Shown: piece by piece, positions 7,924-16,622 of the stretch
How the letters are laid out: the number at the start of each line of letters is the position of its first letter
Position numbering within the stretch: the first letter of the stretch is position 1
NCBI RefSeq assembly: GCF_951801035.1
Contig: NZ_CATOKT010000007.1
Length of the DNA: 64,000 nt
Strand: one strand, 5' to 3'
Source of the DNA: Adlercreutzia sp910585575
Lineage (GTDB): Bacteria > Actinomycetota > Coriobacteriia > Coriobacteriales > Eggerthellaceae
Position numbers and translations under genes: made by a program
Notes under the pieces: generated by a model
What the model was told of the DNA's origin: nothing
Database searches by the model: none
What the model saw: only the letters and a program-made list of their open reading frames with translations

Positions 7924-9387
7924 TTAAAAGTCGCTGCGCTGCATGTTGAGGTAGTTGATGAGCTCGCTGCGCTTGTGGATTTGCATCTTGTCGTAGATGT
8001 GGCGGATGTGGGTGTTCACCGTGTAGGGAGACAGCACCAGCTTGTCGGCGATGGCCTTGGTGGTGTAGCCGCGGGCGATAAGCAGCAGCACGTCTTCCTC
8101 GCGGCTCGACAGGCTGAATTCCTTAGCGGCCTCGGCGCAGATCTCCTCGATCTCGCTTCGAGTAGGCGCCAGAGTGGTAAGCGCAATAATGCTGAACTCC
8201 TGCCGCACGAGGGGAATGATCAGAGCGGCCAGCAGGCACATGAAAGCAAGGGCTGTTTCGGGCGTGTAGGCAAGGGCGACGTCGGGCATGCTCTCGTAAG
8301 AAACCGCCAGAGTGTTGCCAAGGCACTTCCCCAGCCGCGCGAATCCGCAGGAGCAGGCGAAGCCCATCGAGGCGGTGACGTAGCCCTTGGTGATCAGAAT
8401 GCCGAAGTACATGATCAGCAGGACTTCGAAGATGGAAGAGAGCCCGACGCCGATATCGAAGGCGCCCGCGTAGAAGTAATGGTCAGCCAGAAAAAGGGCG
8501 TAGGCGAAGATGACAGCCACGAAGAGCCAGGGATAGATCTTAAAAGCGTTGAGCTTGTCTTTGGCCAGGAATGCTGCGCCGCCAATGACGAGCATGAACA
8601 GCGCACCCAAAAGAATGCCGACGGTGAACGAATGGTCGGCGAAGGGCAGCTCTTCCCAGGGAATGATGGCAACCAGGAAGTAGCAGGCGGCCGTGGCGAA
8701 CAGCGTGAGGAGCCCCACCATGAGCATGTTGCGCACACCGCCCATGGCGGCATTGCGCGGCAGCAGCACAGGGAAGGTTGTGCTGCCGTTGCGGCAGGCG
8801 GCGAAGAGCAGAGCGCCCGAGGCTACCAGAAGGAGGCTTGCAAACGGAGCGGTCAGCCAAGCCGGCAAGAAGTGGGCGACGGCGATAGAGCACAGCAGCG
8901 TGAGGCCGAAGGTGGTGCCGATGTGGCGGATGGAGAAGTTCGCTTTCTCGCAGGCGAAGCGCTCGCCCCATAGAATCCAGAAGATCGACTCGCAGGCGCC
9001 GAGGGCCACGACTAAGGTGTACCACAGAAAGCTGGGAACGTAATCGAAGGGGAGAGCGGCCAACGCAAAAGATCCAAGGGCCAAAGCCAGGGGAGCCGCC
9101 ACGACGATGGGCATGCAAGACGAAAGGTGGCGCTTGCGTCCCAGAATGAGGGCGAAGGCGAAGGCGAACACGGCGGTCGCAAGCAAGTTGGTGAGCCATG
9201 AGTAGGTAACGCGATCATCCATCAGGTTCACGGATGTGAAAATGGAAGGAACGAACCAGAACACGTAGTGCCATGAGAGCAACAGGGCGAACCCTACATA
9301 TTTGAAGAGGGGTCGGTCGAGGATGGTTCCTTGAAAAACACGGGGCACGGGGGACTGAATAGCAGGTTCGGCGGCGCTGGCATTCAT
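7924..9387 (-). CDS. LuxR-type regulator with polytopic membrane domain
   Basis: The 487-residue product has about ten to twelve hydrophobic segments over residues 25-400, resembling an MFS-like integral membrane domain. A LuxR/FixJ helix-turn-helix follows at about 426-487 (LSSREEDVLLLIARGYTTKA, then a VNTHIRHIYDKM recognition region). Membrane-anchored LuxR proteins of this design are common in Eggerthellaceae and often sit beside the metabolic cluster they control. ATG 9387 follows GAAGGAAG. It is divergent from the MFS gene that opens the carnitine-like cluster, and the shared gap holds a 47-bp motif repeated in front of fixA. I infer that it senses a substrate and controls cai and fix genes; the ligand is not shown. 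Confidence 0.88.
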   Translation of the reverse strand: MNASAAEPAIQSPVPRVFQGTILDRPLFKYVGFALLLSWHYVFWFVPSIFTSVNLMDDRVTYSWLTNLLATAVFAFAFALILGRKRHLSSCMPIVVAAPLALALGSFALAALPFDYVPSFLWYTLVVALGACESIFWILWGERFACEKANFSIRHIGTTFGLTLLCSIAVAHFLPAWLTAPFASLLLVASGALLFAACRNGSTTFPVLLPRNAAMGGVRNMLMVGLLTLFATAACYFLVAIIPWEELPFADHSFTVGILLGALFMLVIGGAAFLAKDKLNAFKIYPWLFVAVIFAYALFLADHYFYAGAFDIGVGLSSIFEVLLIMYFGILITKGYVTASMGFACSCGFARLGKCLGNTLAVSYESMPDVALAYTPETALAFMCLLAALIIPLVRQEFSIIALTTLAPTRSEIEEICAEAAKEFSLSSREEDVLLLIARGYTTKAIADKLVLSPYTVNTHIRHIYDKMQIHKRSELINYLNMQRSDF

Positions 9388-9753
9388 GTATCTTCCTTCA
9401 CGCTCAAGCTCGTTCGGATGGCTGGGGCGATTTCGGTACGCCAGGATTTCCCAATGCGATCATACCAGCCAAGTCTAGAGTTGAGTATAGGGTGGTGAGC
9501 CTCATCGAGGCATCGCACGTTTTTAAGTAGTGGCGGTTTACCCCCGTTTTTGCGATGGAAAAATGCGGTGTAGTTCTTGGAAGAGGGGCTCGCAAGAATT
9601 TAGGTAAGTGGGTTTTCGCAGACAACGAGTGATGGCGTCTTATTGACGGGTCGGCAGAATTCTCATCAGTTCAGTCGGTATTGCGGCGGGGGTCGCAAGA
9701 ACCGGCGAAGCCCGGCGAAGGGCCGGGCGTCCTGAGAGAAAGGAAGCACTGTC
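9388..9753. other. Divergent luxR/MFS promoter region
   Basis: This 366-base gap separates divergent genes and must hold both promoters. Its main visible feature is the 47-bp motif at 9511-9557. The MFS gene has AGAAAGGAAG as its ribosome binding site near 9738-9747. No small gene is supported. Confidence 0.5.
9511..9557 (+). promoter_or_regulatory. Candidate regulon motif, site 1 (luxR/MFS gap)
   Basis: The block has CATCGCA and TGCGATG at its ends as inverted halves, and the internal string GTTTTTAAGTAGTG. It matches 20858-20904 at 35 of 47 positions in the same orientation, without gaps. It lies 124 bases upstream of the luxR start and 197 bases upstream of the MFS start. Best reading: an operator and/or promoter element for a shared regulator. 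Confidence 0.65.
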
Positions 9754-11100
9754 ATGTCGTTGCTTGCGAAAAGCAAAGGGGAAGTGACGTACAAGGATTT
9801 GACGTCGCTCCACAAGTGGGCCCTCGTGGTGCTCATTTCCATGGGCTCGTCGATCATTTACGCGCCTATGTATCTTAAGAATGTGTTCTACGATCCGCTG
9901 ATGCAGGCCCTCGGCTGCACCAACGCCGACTTGGGCCTCATGGTGTCGGCCTACGGCATTGCCGCCATGATCTGCTACCTGCCCTCGGGCATCGTGGCTG
10001 ACAAGTTCCGCATGCGCACCTTGGCCACGGGCGGCTTCTTGGCCACGGCCGTGCTGGTGGGCGTGTACGCCATGCTGCCGTCGGTCACCATCTGCCTGGT
10101 GCTGTTCGTGCTCATGGGCGTGACCTCCATCCTGGTGTGGTGGGGCACCCGCTTCAAGGTAATCCGTCTGTGCTGCGAGGAAGACGAGTACGCTAGCAAG
10201 ATCGGTATCAGCTACTCCATCTATGGTGTTACCGGTCTGGTTATCGGCCTCATCAACGCTGGCATCATCGCTGCCATTTCCAACGTAGTGCAGGGCGTGC
10301 AGGTCATGCTTATCTTCCTGGCTGTCATCATTGCCGTGCTGGGCGTGGCCTCCATCTTCCTGATCCCCGACTTCAAGGGCGAGATCAACAAGGACGCCAA
10401 GCTGTTCAGCCTGAAGGAGGCCGTCGAGGCCATCAAGCACCCGGGCGTTATCTGGGCCTGCATCGCCTACTTCTGCGTGTACGCCGTGTACCAGGGCGCT
10501 ACCTACACCACCCCGTACCTGACCCAGTGCTTCGACGCCGACGGCAACCTGGTGAACGTCATCGGTCTTATTCGTACCTATGGTATCGGCCTGATCGCCG
10601 GCCCCATCGTTGGCTGGCTGGCCACGAAGCTGAAGAGCCCCTCCAAGGTCATCCTCGGCGGCTTCATCCTGTCCATCGCCGTGCTGGTGGGCTTCATTCT
10701 CTTCCCGCATGATCCCGGTGCTGCCACCGTGGCCGCTGTGCTGGTTGTTGTGTTCGGCTTCACCACCTACGGCGCCTTCTCCATCGGCTCCTCGCCGCTG
10801 TCCGAGATCAAGATCCCGATGCGCATCTTCGGCACCGCTGCCGGTCTGCTCTCCGTCATCGGCTTCTTGCCCGACGTGTTCATCCACACCTGGTACGGCG
10901 GCATGATCGACGCCCAGGGCATCGACGCCTACACGAGCATCTTCGGCTTCGAGATCATGTTCGGCGTCATCGGCTGCATCTGCCTGATCATGCTGCTCCG
11001 CTCCATCAAGAAGCACTTCGGTACCGGCGAGGCGGGCACCCAGAATGCGGCTGAAGAGGCCGAGGCTGCCCAGATCGCTGGCGGCGAGGCCACCGTCTAG
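9754..11100 (+). CDS. MFS transporter (first gene of carnitine-like cluster)
   Basis: The 448-residue protein has about twelve hydrophobic segments and an MFS loop after the second (PSGIVADKFRMR, near residue 80). It resembles the YihN-like MFS branch. It is read away from the LuxR gene and leads into an esterase, caiA, caiB and caiC. In E. coli the equivalent place is filled by the BCCT antiporter CaiT, so this protein is a candidate for carnitine, crotonobetaine or gamma-butyrobetaine transport; that is inference from position. The C-terminal 25 residues are an Ala/Glu-rich tail. The start has a GAGAGAAAGGAAG site. Confidence 0.85.
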   Translation: MSLLAKSKGEVTYKDLTSLHKWALVVLISMGSSIIYAPMYLKNVFYDPLMQALGCTNADLGLMVSAYGIAAMICYLPSGIVADKFRMRTLATGGFLATAVLVGVYAMLPSVTICLVLFVLMGVTSILVWWGTRFKVIRLCCEEDEYASKIGISYSIYGVTGLVIGLINAGIIAAISNVVQGVQVMLIFLAVIIAVLGVASIFLIPDFKGEINKDAKLFSLKEAVEAIKHPGVIWACIAYFCVYAVYQGATYTTPYLTQCFDADGNLVNVIGLIRTYGIGLIAGPIVGWLATKLKSPSKVILGGFILSIAVLVGFILFPHDPGAATVAAVLVVVFGFTTYGAFSIGSSPLSEIKIPMRIFGTAAGLLSVIGFLPDVFIHTWYGGMIDAQGIDAYTSIFGFEIMFGVIGCICLIMLLRSIKKHFGTGEAGTQNAAEEAEAAQIAGGEATV

Positions 11101-11279
11101 GCCCACCCCTGTATCGGCGCGGCGATCGACTCCAACCCCTCGGTTGCCGCGCCACCTTCCTCGGCAGTCCCTGCGCCTTAACCGCACGGGAGTCGCCTTT
11201 CGACCGCGAGCCGGTCGCGCCTCCGGCCCACCGGCTCCGCTTTCTCCGCACCGAGCATCTATTGCAAAGGAGTTGCGCC

Positions 11280-12281
11280 ATGCCCAACAAGATCGACGTC
11301 CTTGCCCGCATTTGCCCGCAGATGAAGGCGGTGCTGGCCCGCGAGGACGAGCTGGCCGGCGACGCGAACGACACGAGCGCCGGGTTCGCCCCGATGCGCG
11401 AGAACTACGTGGCGGGACGTGCCTGGTGGAACGAGGGAGCGCCGAGCATGGCCGCGGTTACCGACGATGTCGTCGCCGGTCCCTTCGGCGACATTCCCAT
11501 GCGTCGCTACGATCCGACGGGCGCTGCCACCGCGGCGGCTCACGGGAAGGGCGATGTTCAGCCGGCCATCATCTACGTGCACGGCGGCGGCTTCGTCCTG
11601 GGCAACTTGGACACCCATGACCGCATCTGCCGCATTCTGGCCGAGCGCACGGGCGTGCCCGTGGTGGCCGTTGACTACCGTCTGTCGCCTGAGGCCCAGT
11701 ATCCCAGCGCCGTGCGGGAGGTGGCGGCGGTGGCCGATTTCTTGCATCGCGAGGGCGCGGCTTGGGGCATCGATGGCGAGCGCTTGGCTTTTGCCGGCGA
11801 CTCGGGCGGGGCTCACTTGAACCTGGCGGCCACGCTGTACCTGCGCAACGAGGGCGGGGGAGCGGCCTTTGTGAAGTGCCTGCTTTTGTTCTACGGCTGG
11901 TTCGGTCTGACCGATTCCGCCTCCATGCGCCTTTTGGGCGGTCCCTGGGACGGCCTTGCCGAGGAGGATTGGCAGTTCTATCTGAACCTGTACGCCGCCG
12001 ACCCGGCCGCTCTGGCCAATGAGCCCTACGCCAACCTGTTCCTGAACGATTTGACCCACGACGTGCCCGCTTGCTACATCGCCGCAGCGGAGTTCGACCC
12101 GCTGCGCGACGACTCGGCCTGCCTGGCCGCTATCTGCGAGCAGTACGGCATTCCCTGCCGCCACGAGGTGTTCGAGGGCGTCATCCACGCCTTCCTTCAC
12201 TACACCAAGATGCTGGACGCCGCCAACGACGCGCTTGAGCACGGCGCCACCTTCTACCGCGAGACCTTGGGCCTGGCCTAA
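11280..12281 (+). CDS. Alpha/beta hydrolase of the hormone-sensitive lipase family
   Basis: The 333-residue product has the HGGGF oxyanion-hole motif near residue 99, the nucleophile motif GDSGG with its serine near residue 178, an aspartate region FDPLRDD and a histidine in GVIHAFLHY. Together these form the complete triad of acetyl-esterase/HSL enzymes. ATG 11280 follows AAAGGAG. The gene sits between the MFS transporter and caiA, with about 180 and 79 bases of spacing. In this context it could release carnitine or a related acid from an ester such as an acylcarnitine. That is inference: the family is broad, and no known cai operon member corresponds to it. Confidence 0.85.
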   Translation: MPNKIDVLARICPQMKAVLAREDELAGDANDTSAGFAPMRENYVAGRAWWNEGAPSMAAVTDDVVAGPFGDIPMRRYDPTGAATAAAHGKGDVQPAIIYVHGGGFVLGNLDTHDRICRILAERTGVPVVAVDYRLSPEAQYPSAVREVAAVADFLHREGAAWGIDGERLAFAGDSGGAHLNLAATLYLRNEGGGAAFVKCLLLFYGWFGLTDSASMRLLGGPWDGLAEEDWQFYLNLYAADPAALANEPYANLFLNDLTHDVPACYIAAAEFDPLRDDSACLAAICEQYGIPCRHEVFEGVIHAFLHYTKMLDAANDALEHGATFYRETLGLA

Positions 12282-12360
12282 GACGTTCCTCGGGTTTTCC
12301 AGCGAGCGGCCCACGCCCCGCTGTAATCAAAGCCACTGACTATCTGAAAAGGAGAAGAAC

Positions 12361-13509
12361 ATGGATTTCCGACTCACTGACGAGCAGGAGCTGATTGTCG
12401 ACAGCTATCGCGAGTACATGGAAAGCGAGAACTGGGAGACTTATTTCCACGAGTGCGACGAGAAACACGAGTATCCGCTTCGTTGGGTGAAGGGCTTGTG
12501 CGAGTTGGGCTTCGACCAGATCATGCTGCCCGAGGCCGAGGGCGGCCTGGGCCTTGATCAGCCCTGCGTGACCCTGATGGCCGTCTACGAGGTGCTGGGC
12601 CGCTACGGCGCCCCCACCTACGTGCTGTACCAGCTGCCCGGTTTTGAGACCATCATTCGCGAGGGCACGCCCGAGCAGATCGAGGCCGTGATGTGCACCT
12701 TGGGCTCTGGTGAGCAGATTTGGAACTCCGCTTGCACCGAGCCGGGCGCCGGCTCCGACGTGGGCGCCCTGTCCACCACCTACAAGCGCGAGAACGGCAA
12801 GATCTACCTGAACGGCACCAAGACCTTCATTACCTCCTCGGCTGGCGTGAAGTACCTGGTCATCATGGCGAAGAACGCCGATGACGAGTCGGTGTTCACC
12901 GAGTTCTTCGTGGATATGTCCAAGCCCGGCGTGAAGCTTTCGCCGCTGCCGAAGCTGGGTCTGCGCATGGACAGCTGCTGCGAGGTGTACCTGGATAATG
13001 TCGAGCTGGAAGAGTCCGACATCTTCGGCCAGGAGGGCAACGGCTTCATGCGCGGCGTGTCCGACTTCAACTTCGAGCGCTGGCTGGTAGGCGCCTGCGA
13101 CTACGGCACCGCTATCTGCGCTTTCGAGGACGCCATGAAGCATGCCAACACCCGCATCGCCTTCGGCAAGCCCATCAGCCGCTTCCAGCTGAACTCTCTG
13201 AAGATCACCGAGATGTGCATCAAGCTGACCAACATGCGCAACATGCTCTACGAGGCCGCTTGGAACGCCGACAACAACGGCGGTAACTTCGACGCTGCGG
13301 CCGCCGCCATGTGCAAGTACTACTGCGCCAACGCCTCCTTCGAGGTGACCGATGACGCCATGCAGGTCATGGGCGGCATCGCCGTGGCCAGCGAGCATCG
13401 CATCAACCGCATCTGGCGCGACCTGCGCGTCGACCGCGTGTCCGGTGGCACCGACGAGATGATGATTCTGGCCACCGCCAAGGGTGCCTGCAAGAAGTAC
13501 AAGCAGTAG
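12361..13509 (+). CDS. caiA: Crotonobetainyl-CoA reductase (CaiA-type acyl-CoA dehydrogenase)
   Basis: The 382-residue flavoprotein is strikingly like E. coli CaiA (about 380 residues) along its whole length. It has the opening MDF-LTDEQEL, the block GAPTYVLYQLPG near residue 83, TEPGAGSDVG, KLGLRMDSCCE, and the end RIWRDLRVDRVSGGTDEM. CaiA reduces crotonobetainyl-CoA to gamma-butyrobetainyl-CoA using electrons from ETF (FixAB). As in CaiA, the usual catalytic glutamate of the YEGT motif is glycine (SGGTDE). The gene follows AAAGGAG. caiB, caiC, caiD and fixABCX are nearby, which supports the assignment. A related betaine-like acyl-CoA remains possible as substrate. Confidence 0.87.
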   Translation: MDFRLTDEQELIVDSYREYMESENWETYFHECDEKHEYPLRWVKGLCELGFDQIMLPEAEGGLGLDQPCVTLMAVYEVLGRYGAPTYVLYQLPGFETIIREGTPEQIEAVMCTLGSGEQIWNSACTEPGAGSDVGALSTTYKRENGKIYLNGTKTFITSSAGVKYLVIMAKNADDESVFTEFFVDMSKPGVKLSPLPKLGLRMDSCCEVYLDNVELEESDIFGQEGNGFMRGVSDFNFERWLVGACDYGTAICAFEDAMKHANTRIAFGKPISRFQLNSLKITEMCIKLTNMRNMLYEAAWNADNNGGNFDAAAAAMCKYYCANASFEVTDDAMQVMGGIAVASEHRINRIWRDLRVDRVSGGTDEMMILATAKGACKKYKQ

Positions 13510-13577
13510 TGGCGTTTGGCGAAGGGCTCGAAGCTCCTCGCCGGTCGGGGCTAGGGGGTTGAAGCCCTTCGCCCGTC

Positions 13578-13687
13578 GGGGCCACCGGGTATGCCGATTC
13601 GCTCAAACAGTCCTGGGCTCGCGCGAACAGCCCAGTGGGCTGTTCGGCTCGTGCGGAACTCGCTCGGTCGGCACACCCGGTGTCCCC
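13578..13687 (+). repeat. 110-bp structured repeat, copy 1
   Basis: Outer arms 13578-13597 and 13668-13687 pair over 20 bases with few mismatches. A central perfect hairpin (GAACAGCCCA/GTGGGCTGTTC) lies at 13625-13645. Conserved single-stranded blocks are CTCAAACAGTCCT and TGCGGAAC. Related copies are at 39880-39989 and 56536-56644. This copy fills the caiA-caiB gap. Confidence 0.85.
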
Positions 13688-13756
13688 TCTGAACTCTTCT
13701 CTTGTTGAACGGTTGCCTATTCGCATGGGCTTCCATCCCTAAGAAAGGAACTACCT

Positions 13757-14971
13757 ATGTCTCTGCCTACTGAAAAGCCTTCGTTTGGCGTTCTCGATGA
13801 TGTGAAGGTTGTCTTTGCGGCTATGGAGGAGGCTATTCCCCGTGCTTGCAACATCATGGCCGACTGGGGCGCCGATGTGACCTGGCTGGAGAACACCGGC
13901 TACGGTGACACCGTGCGCGATGCCAAGAACGCCGCTCAGGCCGAGCGCCGCAACTGCCGCTCTGTGGGTCTGAACCAGTTCACGCCCGAGGGCAAGGAAG
14001 TGCTGCTGAAGATGCTGAAGGACACCGACATCTTCTTCGAGTCCTCTAAGGGCGGCACCTGGGATCGCAAGGGCTTTACCGATGAGGATATGTGGGCCGT
14101 GAACCCGAAGCTCATCATCGTGCACTGCTCCGGCTTCGGCAAGTTCGGCGACCCCGACCGCGTGAAGCGCCCTGCCTATGACGGCACCGTGGGCCCCTAC
14201 GCCGGCTTCACCTGCCAGAACGGCACGCCTGAGCAGCCCATGATCACCATGCCCTACTCCGGCGACTACATCAACTCCTACCTGCTCATTGCCGCTTCGC
14301 TGGCCGCCCTGCGCAAGGCCGAGCGCACCGGCGAGGGCGAGTCCATCGACTGGGCCATGTACGAGGGCATCATGTACATGAGCCAGTACTACCTGGTGGA
14401 CTTCTTGAACGAGGGCATCAAGTGGCCGCGCGCCGGCGCCCGCAACCAGAACCTGTGCGGCATCGGCGTGTACAAGTGCGCCGACGGCTTCATCGCGCTC
14501 AACCTCTTCGGCATTCGCCAGAACAAGTGGATTATCGAGGAGCTGGGCCTGGGCGATCAGTGGGGAACCCCCGACCTGCCCGAGGACACCGCATCGCTGT
14601 GGCTGTCCATGCCCATCGCCGAGGAGTTCGAGAAGCGCTTGGAGGCGTGGCTTGCCGAGCGCACCAAGACCGAGCTGGAGGACATCCTGGCCGAGCATGC
14701 CATCGCCGCCCAGAGCGTCTACGAGTTCGAGGACATGGTGGCCGATCCGCACATGGCCGCCCGCGGCAACTTCGTGGAGTGGGAGACCAAGGACGGCGAG
14801 ACCTTCAAGGGCCTGTCCCCGATGCCCCGCTTCGAGCAGACCCCGGGCCAGATTTGGCGTCCCATGCCCGAGCACGGCGGCGACACCGTGGATGTGCTGA
14901 CGAAGCTCGGCTACACCCGCGAGCAGATCGACCAGTTGGCCGCTGACGGTGTGGTGAAGGTCGCCGAGTAG
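13757..14971 (+). CDS. caiB: Carnitine/crotonobetaine CoA-transferase (CaiB-type)
   Basis: This is a family III CoA transferase of 404 residues (E. coli CaiB is about 405). It moves CoA from gamma-butyrobetainyl-CoA to carnitine or crotonobetaine. Shared CaiB landmarks are DIFFESSKG, the catalytic aspartate D170 in MPYSGDY (D169 in E. coli), GESIDWAMYEG, VYKCADGFIALNL and the C-terminal block PGQIWRPMPEHGGDT. The start has AAGAAAGGA. It follows caiA across a 247-base gap that carries a structured repeat, and runs on to caiC after 37 bases. Order A-B-C is as in E. coli. Confidence 0.88.
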   Translation: MSLPTEKPSFGVLDDVKVVFAAMEEAIPRACNIMADWGADVTWLENTGYGDTVRDAKNAAQAERRNCRSVGLNQFTPEGKEVLLKMLKDTDIFFESSKGGTWDRKGFTDEDMWAVNPKLIIVHCSGFGKFGDPDRVKRPAYDGTVGPYAGFTCQNGTPEQPMITMPYSGDYINSYLLIAASLAALRKAERTGEGESIDWAMYEGIMYMSQYYLVDFLNEGIKWPRAGARNQNLCGIGVYKCADGFIALNLFGIRQNKWIIEELGLGDQWGTPDLPEDTASLWLSMPIAEEFEKRLEAWLAERTKTELEDILAEHAIAAQSVYEFEDMVADPHMAARGNFVEWETKDGETFKGLSPMPRFEQTPGQIWRPMPEHGGDTVDVLTKLGYTREQIDQLAADGVVKVAE

Positions 14972-15008
14972 CTATTCGCAAACGAGAGCCGAGAGGAGGA
15001 GCAGGGCC

Positions 15009-16604
15009 ATGGCCGATATTGTGGGAGACGATAATCTGCGGCTGTTGTGGGAGCGGTTGCGGGAAAGCCGCGGCGACGCCACGTTTCTGGAGTTCCAGAA
15101 CCGCGACGGAGCGGTGACCACGCACAGCTACCGCGCCTTCGACGACGAGATCAACTGCACGGCCAACCTGTTCCTTTCCCTCGGCGTGCAGCCTGGCGAG
15201 ACCGTGGCCGTGCAGATGCACACCTGCCCCGAGTTCATGCTGTGCCTGTTCGGTCTGGCGAAGATCGGCGCCATCGCCGTGCCCATGAACGAGCAGTACC
15301 TGAAGCCCGAGGCCGCCTTCGTGCTGGAGCGCACGGGCGCCACCTGTGCGGTGGTAGAGGCCGAGTTCGCTGGCTTGTACGCCGAGCTGTCCCAGACGGG
15401 CGACTACCTGCCCAAGGGACTGCTGATCGCCCGGGCCTCTCGCGGCAAGGCCGACTGGCCGGCCGCCGCGCGTCGGGCGCACGAGCAGGGAGGGGCCGTG
15501 CGCTGCTTCGATGCCGAGCGAGCGGCCCAGCCGGCCGTGCTGCGGGAGGAGCGGCCGCTGTCCTCGAACGACCCGGCCGAGATCATCTTCACCTCGGGTA
15601 CCACCGCCGACCCCAAGGGCGTGGTGCTCACCCACGCGAACCTGCTGTACTCGGGCCTGTACGGCTGCTGGGAGACGTCGCTGGCTTCGCGCGACCGTCT
15701 GCTGACCACCATGCCCGCGTGCCATTCCAACTTCCAGCTGGCCGCGCTTACACCGGTGCTCGTGGCTGGGGCCACGCTCATCGTGGTGGAGAAGTACAGC
15801 GCGAGCCGCTTCTGGCAGCAGGTGCGCGATTACCGCGCCACCGTGGCCCAGTGCGTGGCCATGATGCTACGCACCATGATGGTGCAGCCGGTGCAGCCCG
15901 GTGAGCAGGACCACTGCCTGCGCGAGATGCTGTACTTCCTTTCCGTCACCGACGAGGAGAAAGAGGCCTTCGAGCGCCGCTTCAACGTGCGCCTCATGAA
16001 CACCTACGGCTCCACGGAGACGGTGTGCTGGGTGCTGACCGACCCGCCCTTGGGCCCGCGTCGCTGGCCGTCCATCGGCCGGCCCGGCTTGGGCTACGAG
16101 GTGCGTATCATGGCCGACGACGGGCGCGAGGCCGCCGTGGGCGAAGCGGGGGAGATCCAGGTGAAGGGCGTGCCCGGCCGCACCATCATGGCCGAGTACT
16201 ACCACGACCCCGAGGCCACGGCCCGCACGTTCACCGAGGACGGCTGGCTGCGCACAGGGGATCGGGGCTATCGCGATATCGACGGCTGGTTCTTCTTCGT
16301 GGACCGCAAGGCCAACATGATCAAGCGCGCCGGCGAGAACATCTCCACCACTGAGATCGAGAACGTGCTGGTGGAGCATCCCGCCATCGAGGAGGCGGCG
16401 GTGATCGGGGTGGACGACCCCGTGCGCGACCAGGCCGTGAAGGCCTTCGTGCTGCCGGCCGAGGGTGCCTCACTCGACGCCGAGGAAGTGCGTGCCTGGT
16501 GCGCCGAGCGCCTGGCCGCCTTCAAAGTGCCCGAGTTTGTGGAGTTCGTGGCCACCTTCCCGCGCACCTGTTCCCTGAAGATCGAGAAGAAGCTGCTGCG
16601 CTAA
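15009..16604 (+). CDS. caiC: Carnitine-CoA ligase (CaiC-type)
   Basis: This 531-residue AMP-forming ligase activates carnitine-like betaines to the CoA thioester and primes the CaiB exchange cycle. It aligns with E. coli CaiC throughout: CPEFMLCLFGLAKIGAI, the nucleotide loop FTSGTTADPKGVVLTH near residues 195-210, VEKYSASRFWQQV, RRWPSIGRPGLGYE, FFFVDRKANMIKRAGENIS, and the catalytic lysine near the end in CSLKIEKK. The GAGAGGAGGAG site lies just upstream. It sits directly between caiB and a MaoC-type hydratase gene, 18 bases from the latter, and is clearly in one transcript with both. Confidence 0.87.
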   Translation: MADIVGDDNLRLLWERLRESRGDATFLEFQNRDGAVTTHSYRAFDDEINCTANLFLSLGVQPGETVAVQMHTCPEFMLCLFGLAKIGAIAVPMNEQYLKPEAAFVLERTGATCAVVEAEFAGLYAELSQTGDYLPKGLLIARASRGKADWPAAARRAHEQGGAVRCFDAERAAQPAVLREERPLSSNDPAEIIFTSGTTADPKGVVLTHANLLYSGLYGCWETSLASRDRLLTTMPACHSNFQLAALTPVLVAGATLIVVEKYSASRFWQQVRDYRATVAQCVAMMLRTMMVQPVQPGEQDHCLREMLYFLSVTDEEKEAFERRFNVRLMNTYGSTETVCWVLTDPPLGPRRWPSIGRPGLGYEVRIMADDGREAAVGEAGEIQVKGVPGRTIMAEYYHDPEATARTFTEDGWLRTGDRGYRDIDGWFFFVDRKANMIKRAGENISTTEIENVLVEHPAIEEAAVIGVDDPVRDQAVKAFVLPAEGASLDAEEVRAWCAERLAAFKVPEFVEFVATFPRTCSLKIEKKLLR

Positions 16605-16622
16605 GCGCGAAGGAGGAGACCC

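Noticed and set aside
7759..8973. Plus-strand open frame of 404 codons starting in the 234-bp repeat
   Set aside because: It runs antisense to the LuxR gene and starts in the structured repeat; the LuxR frame has clear domains and a ribosome binding site.
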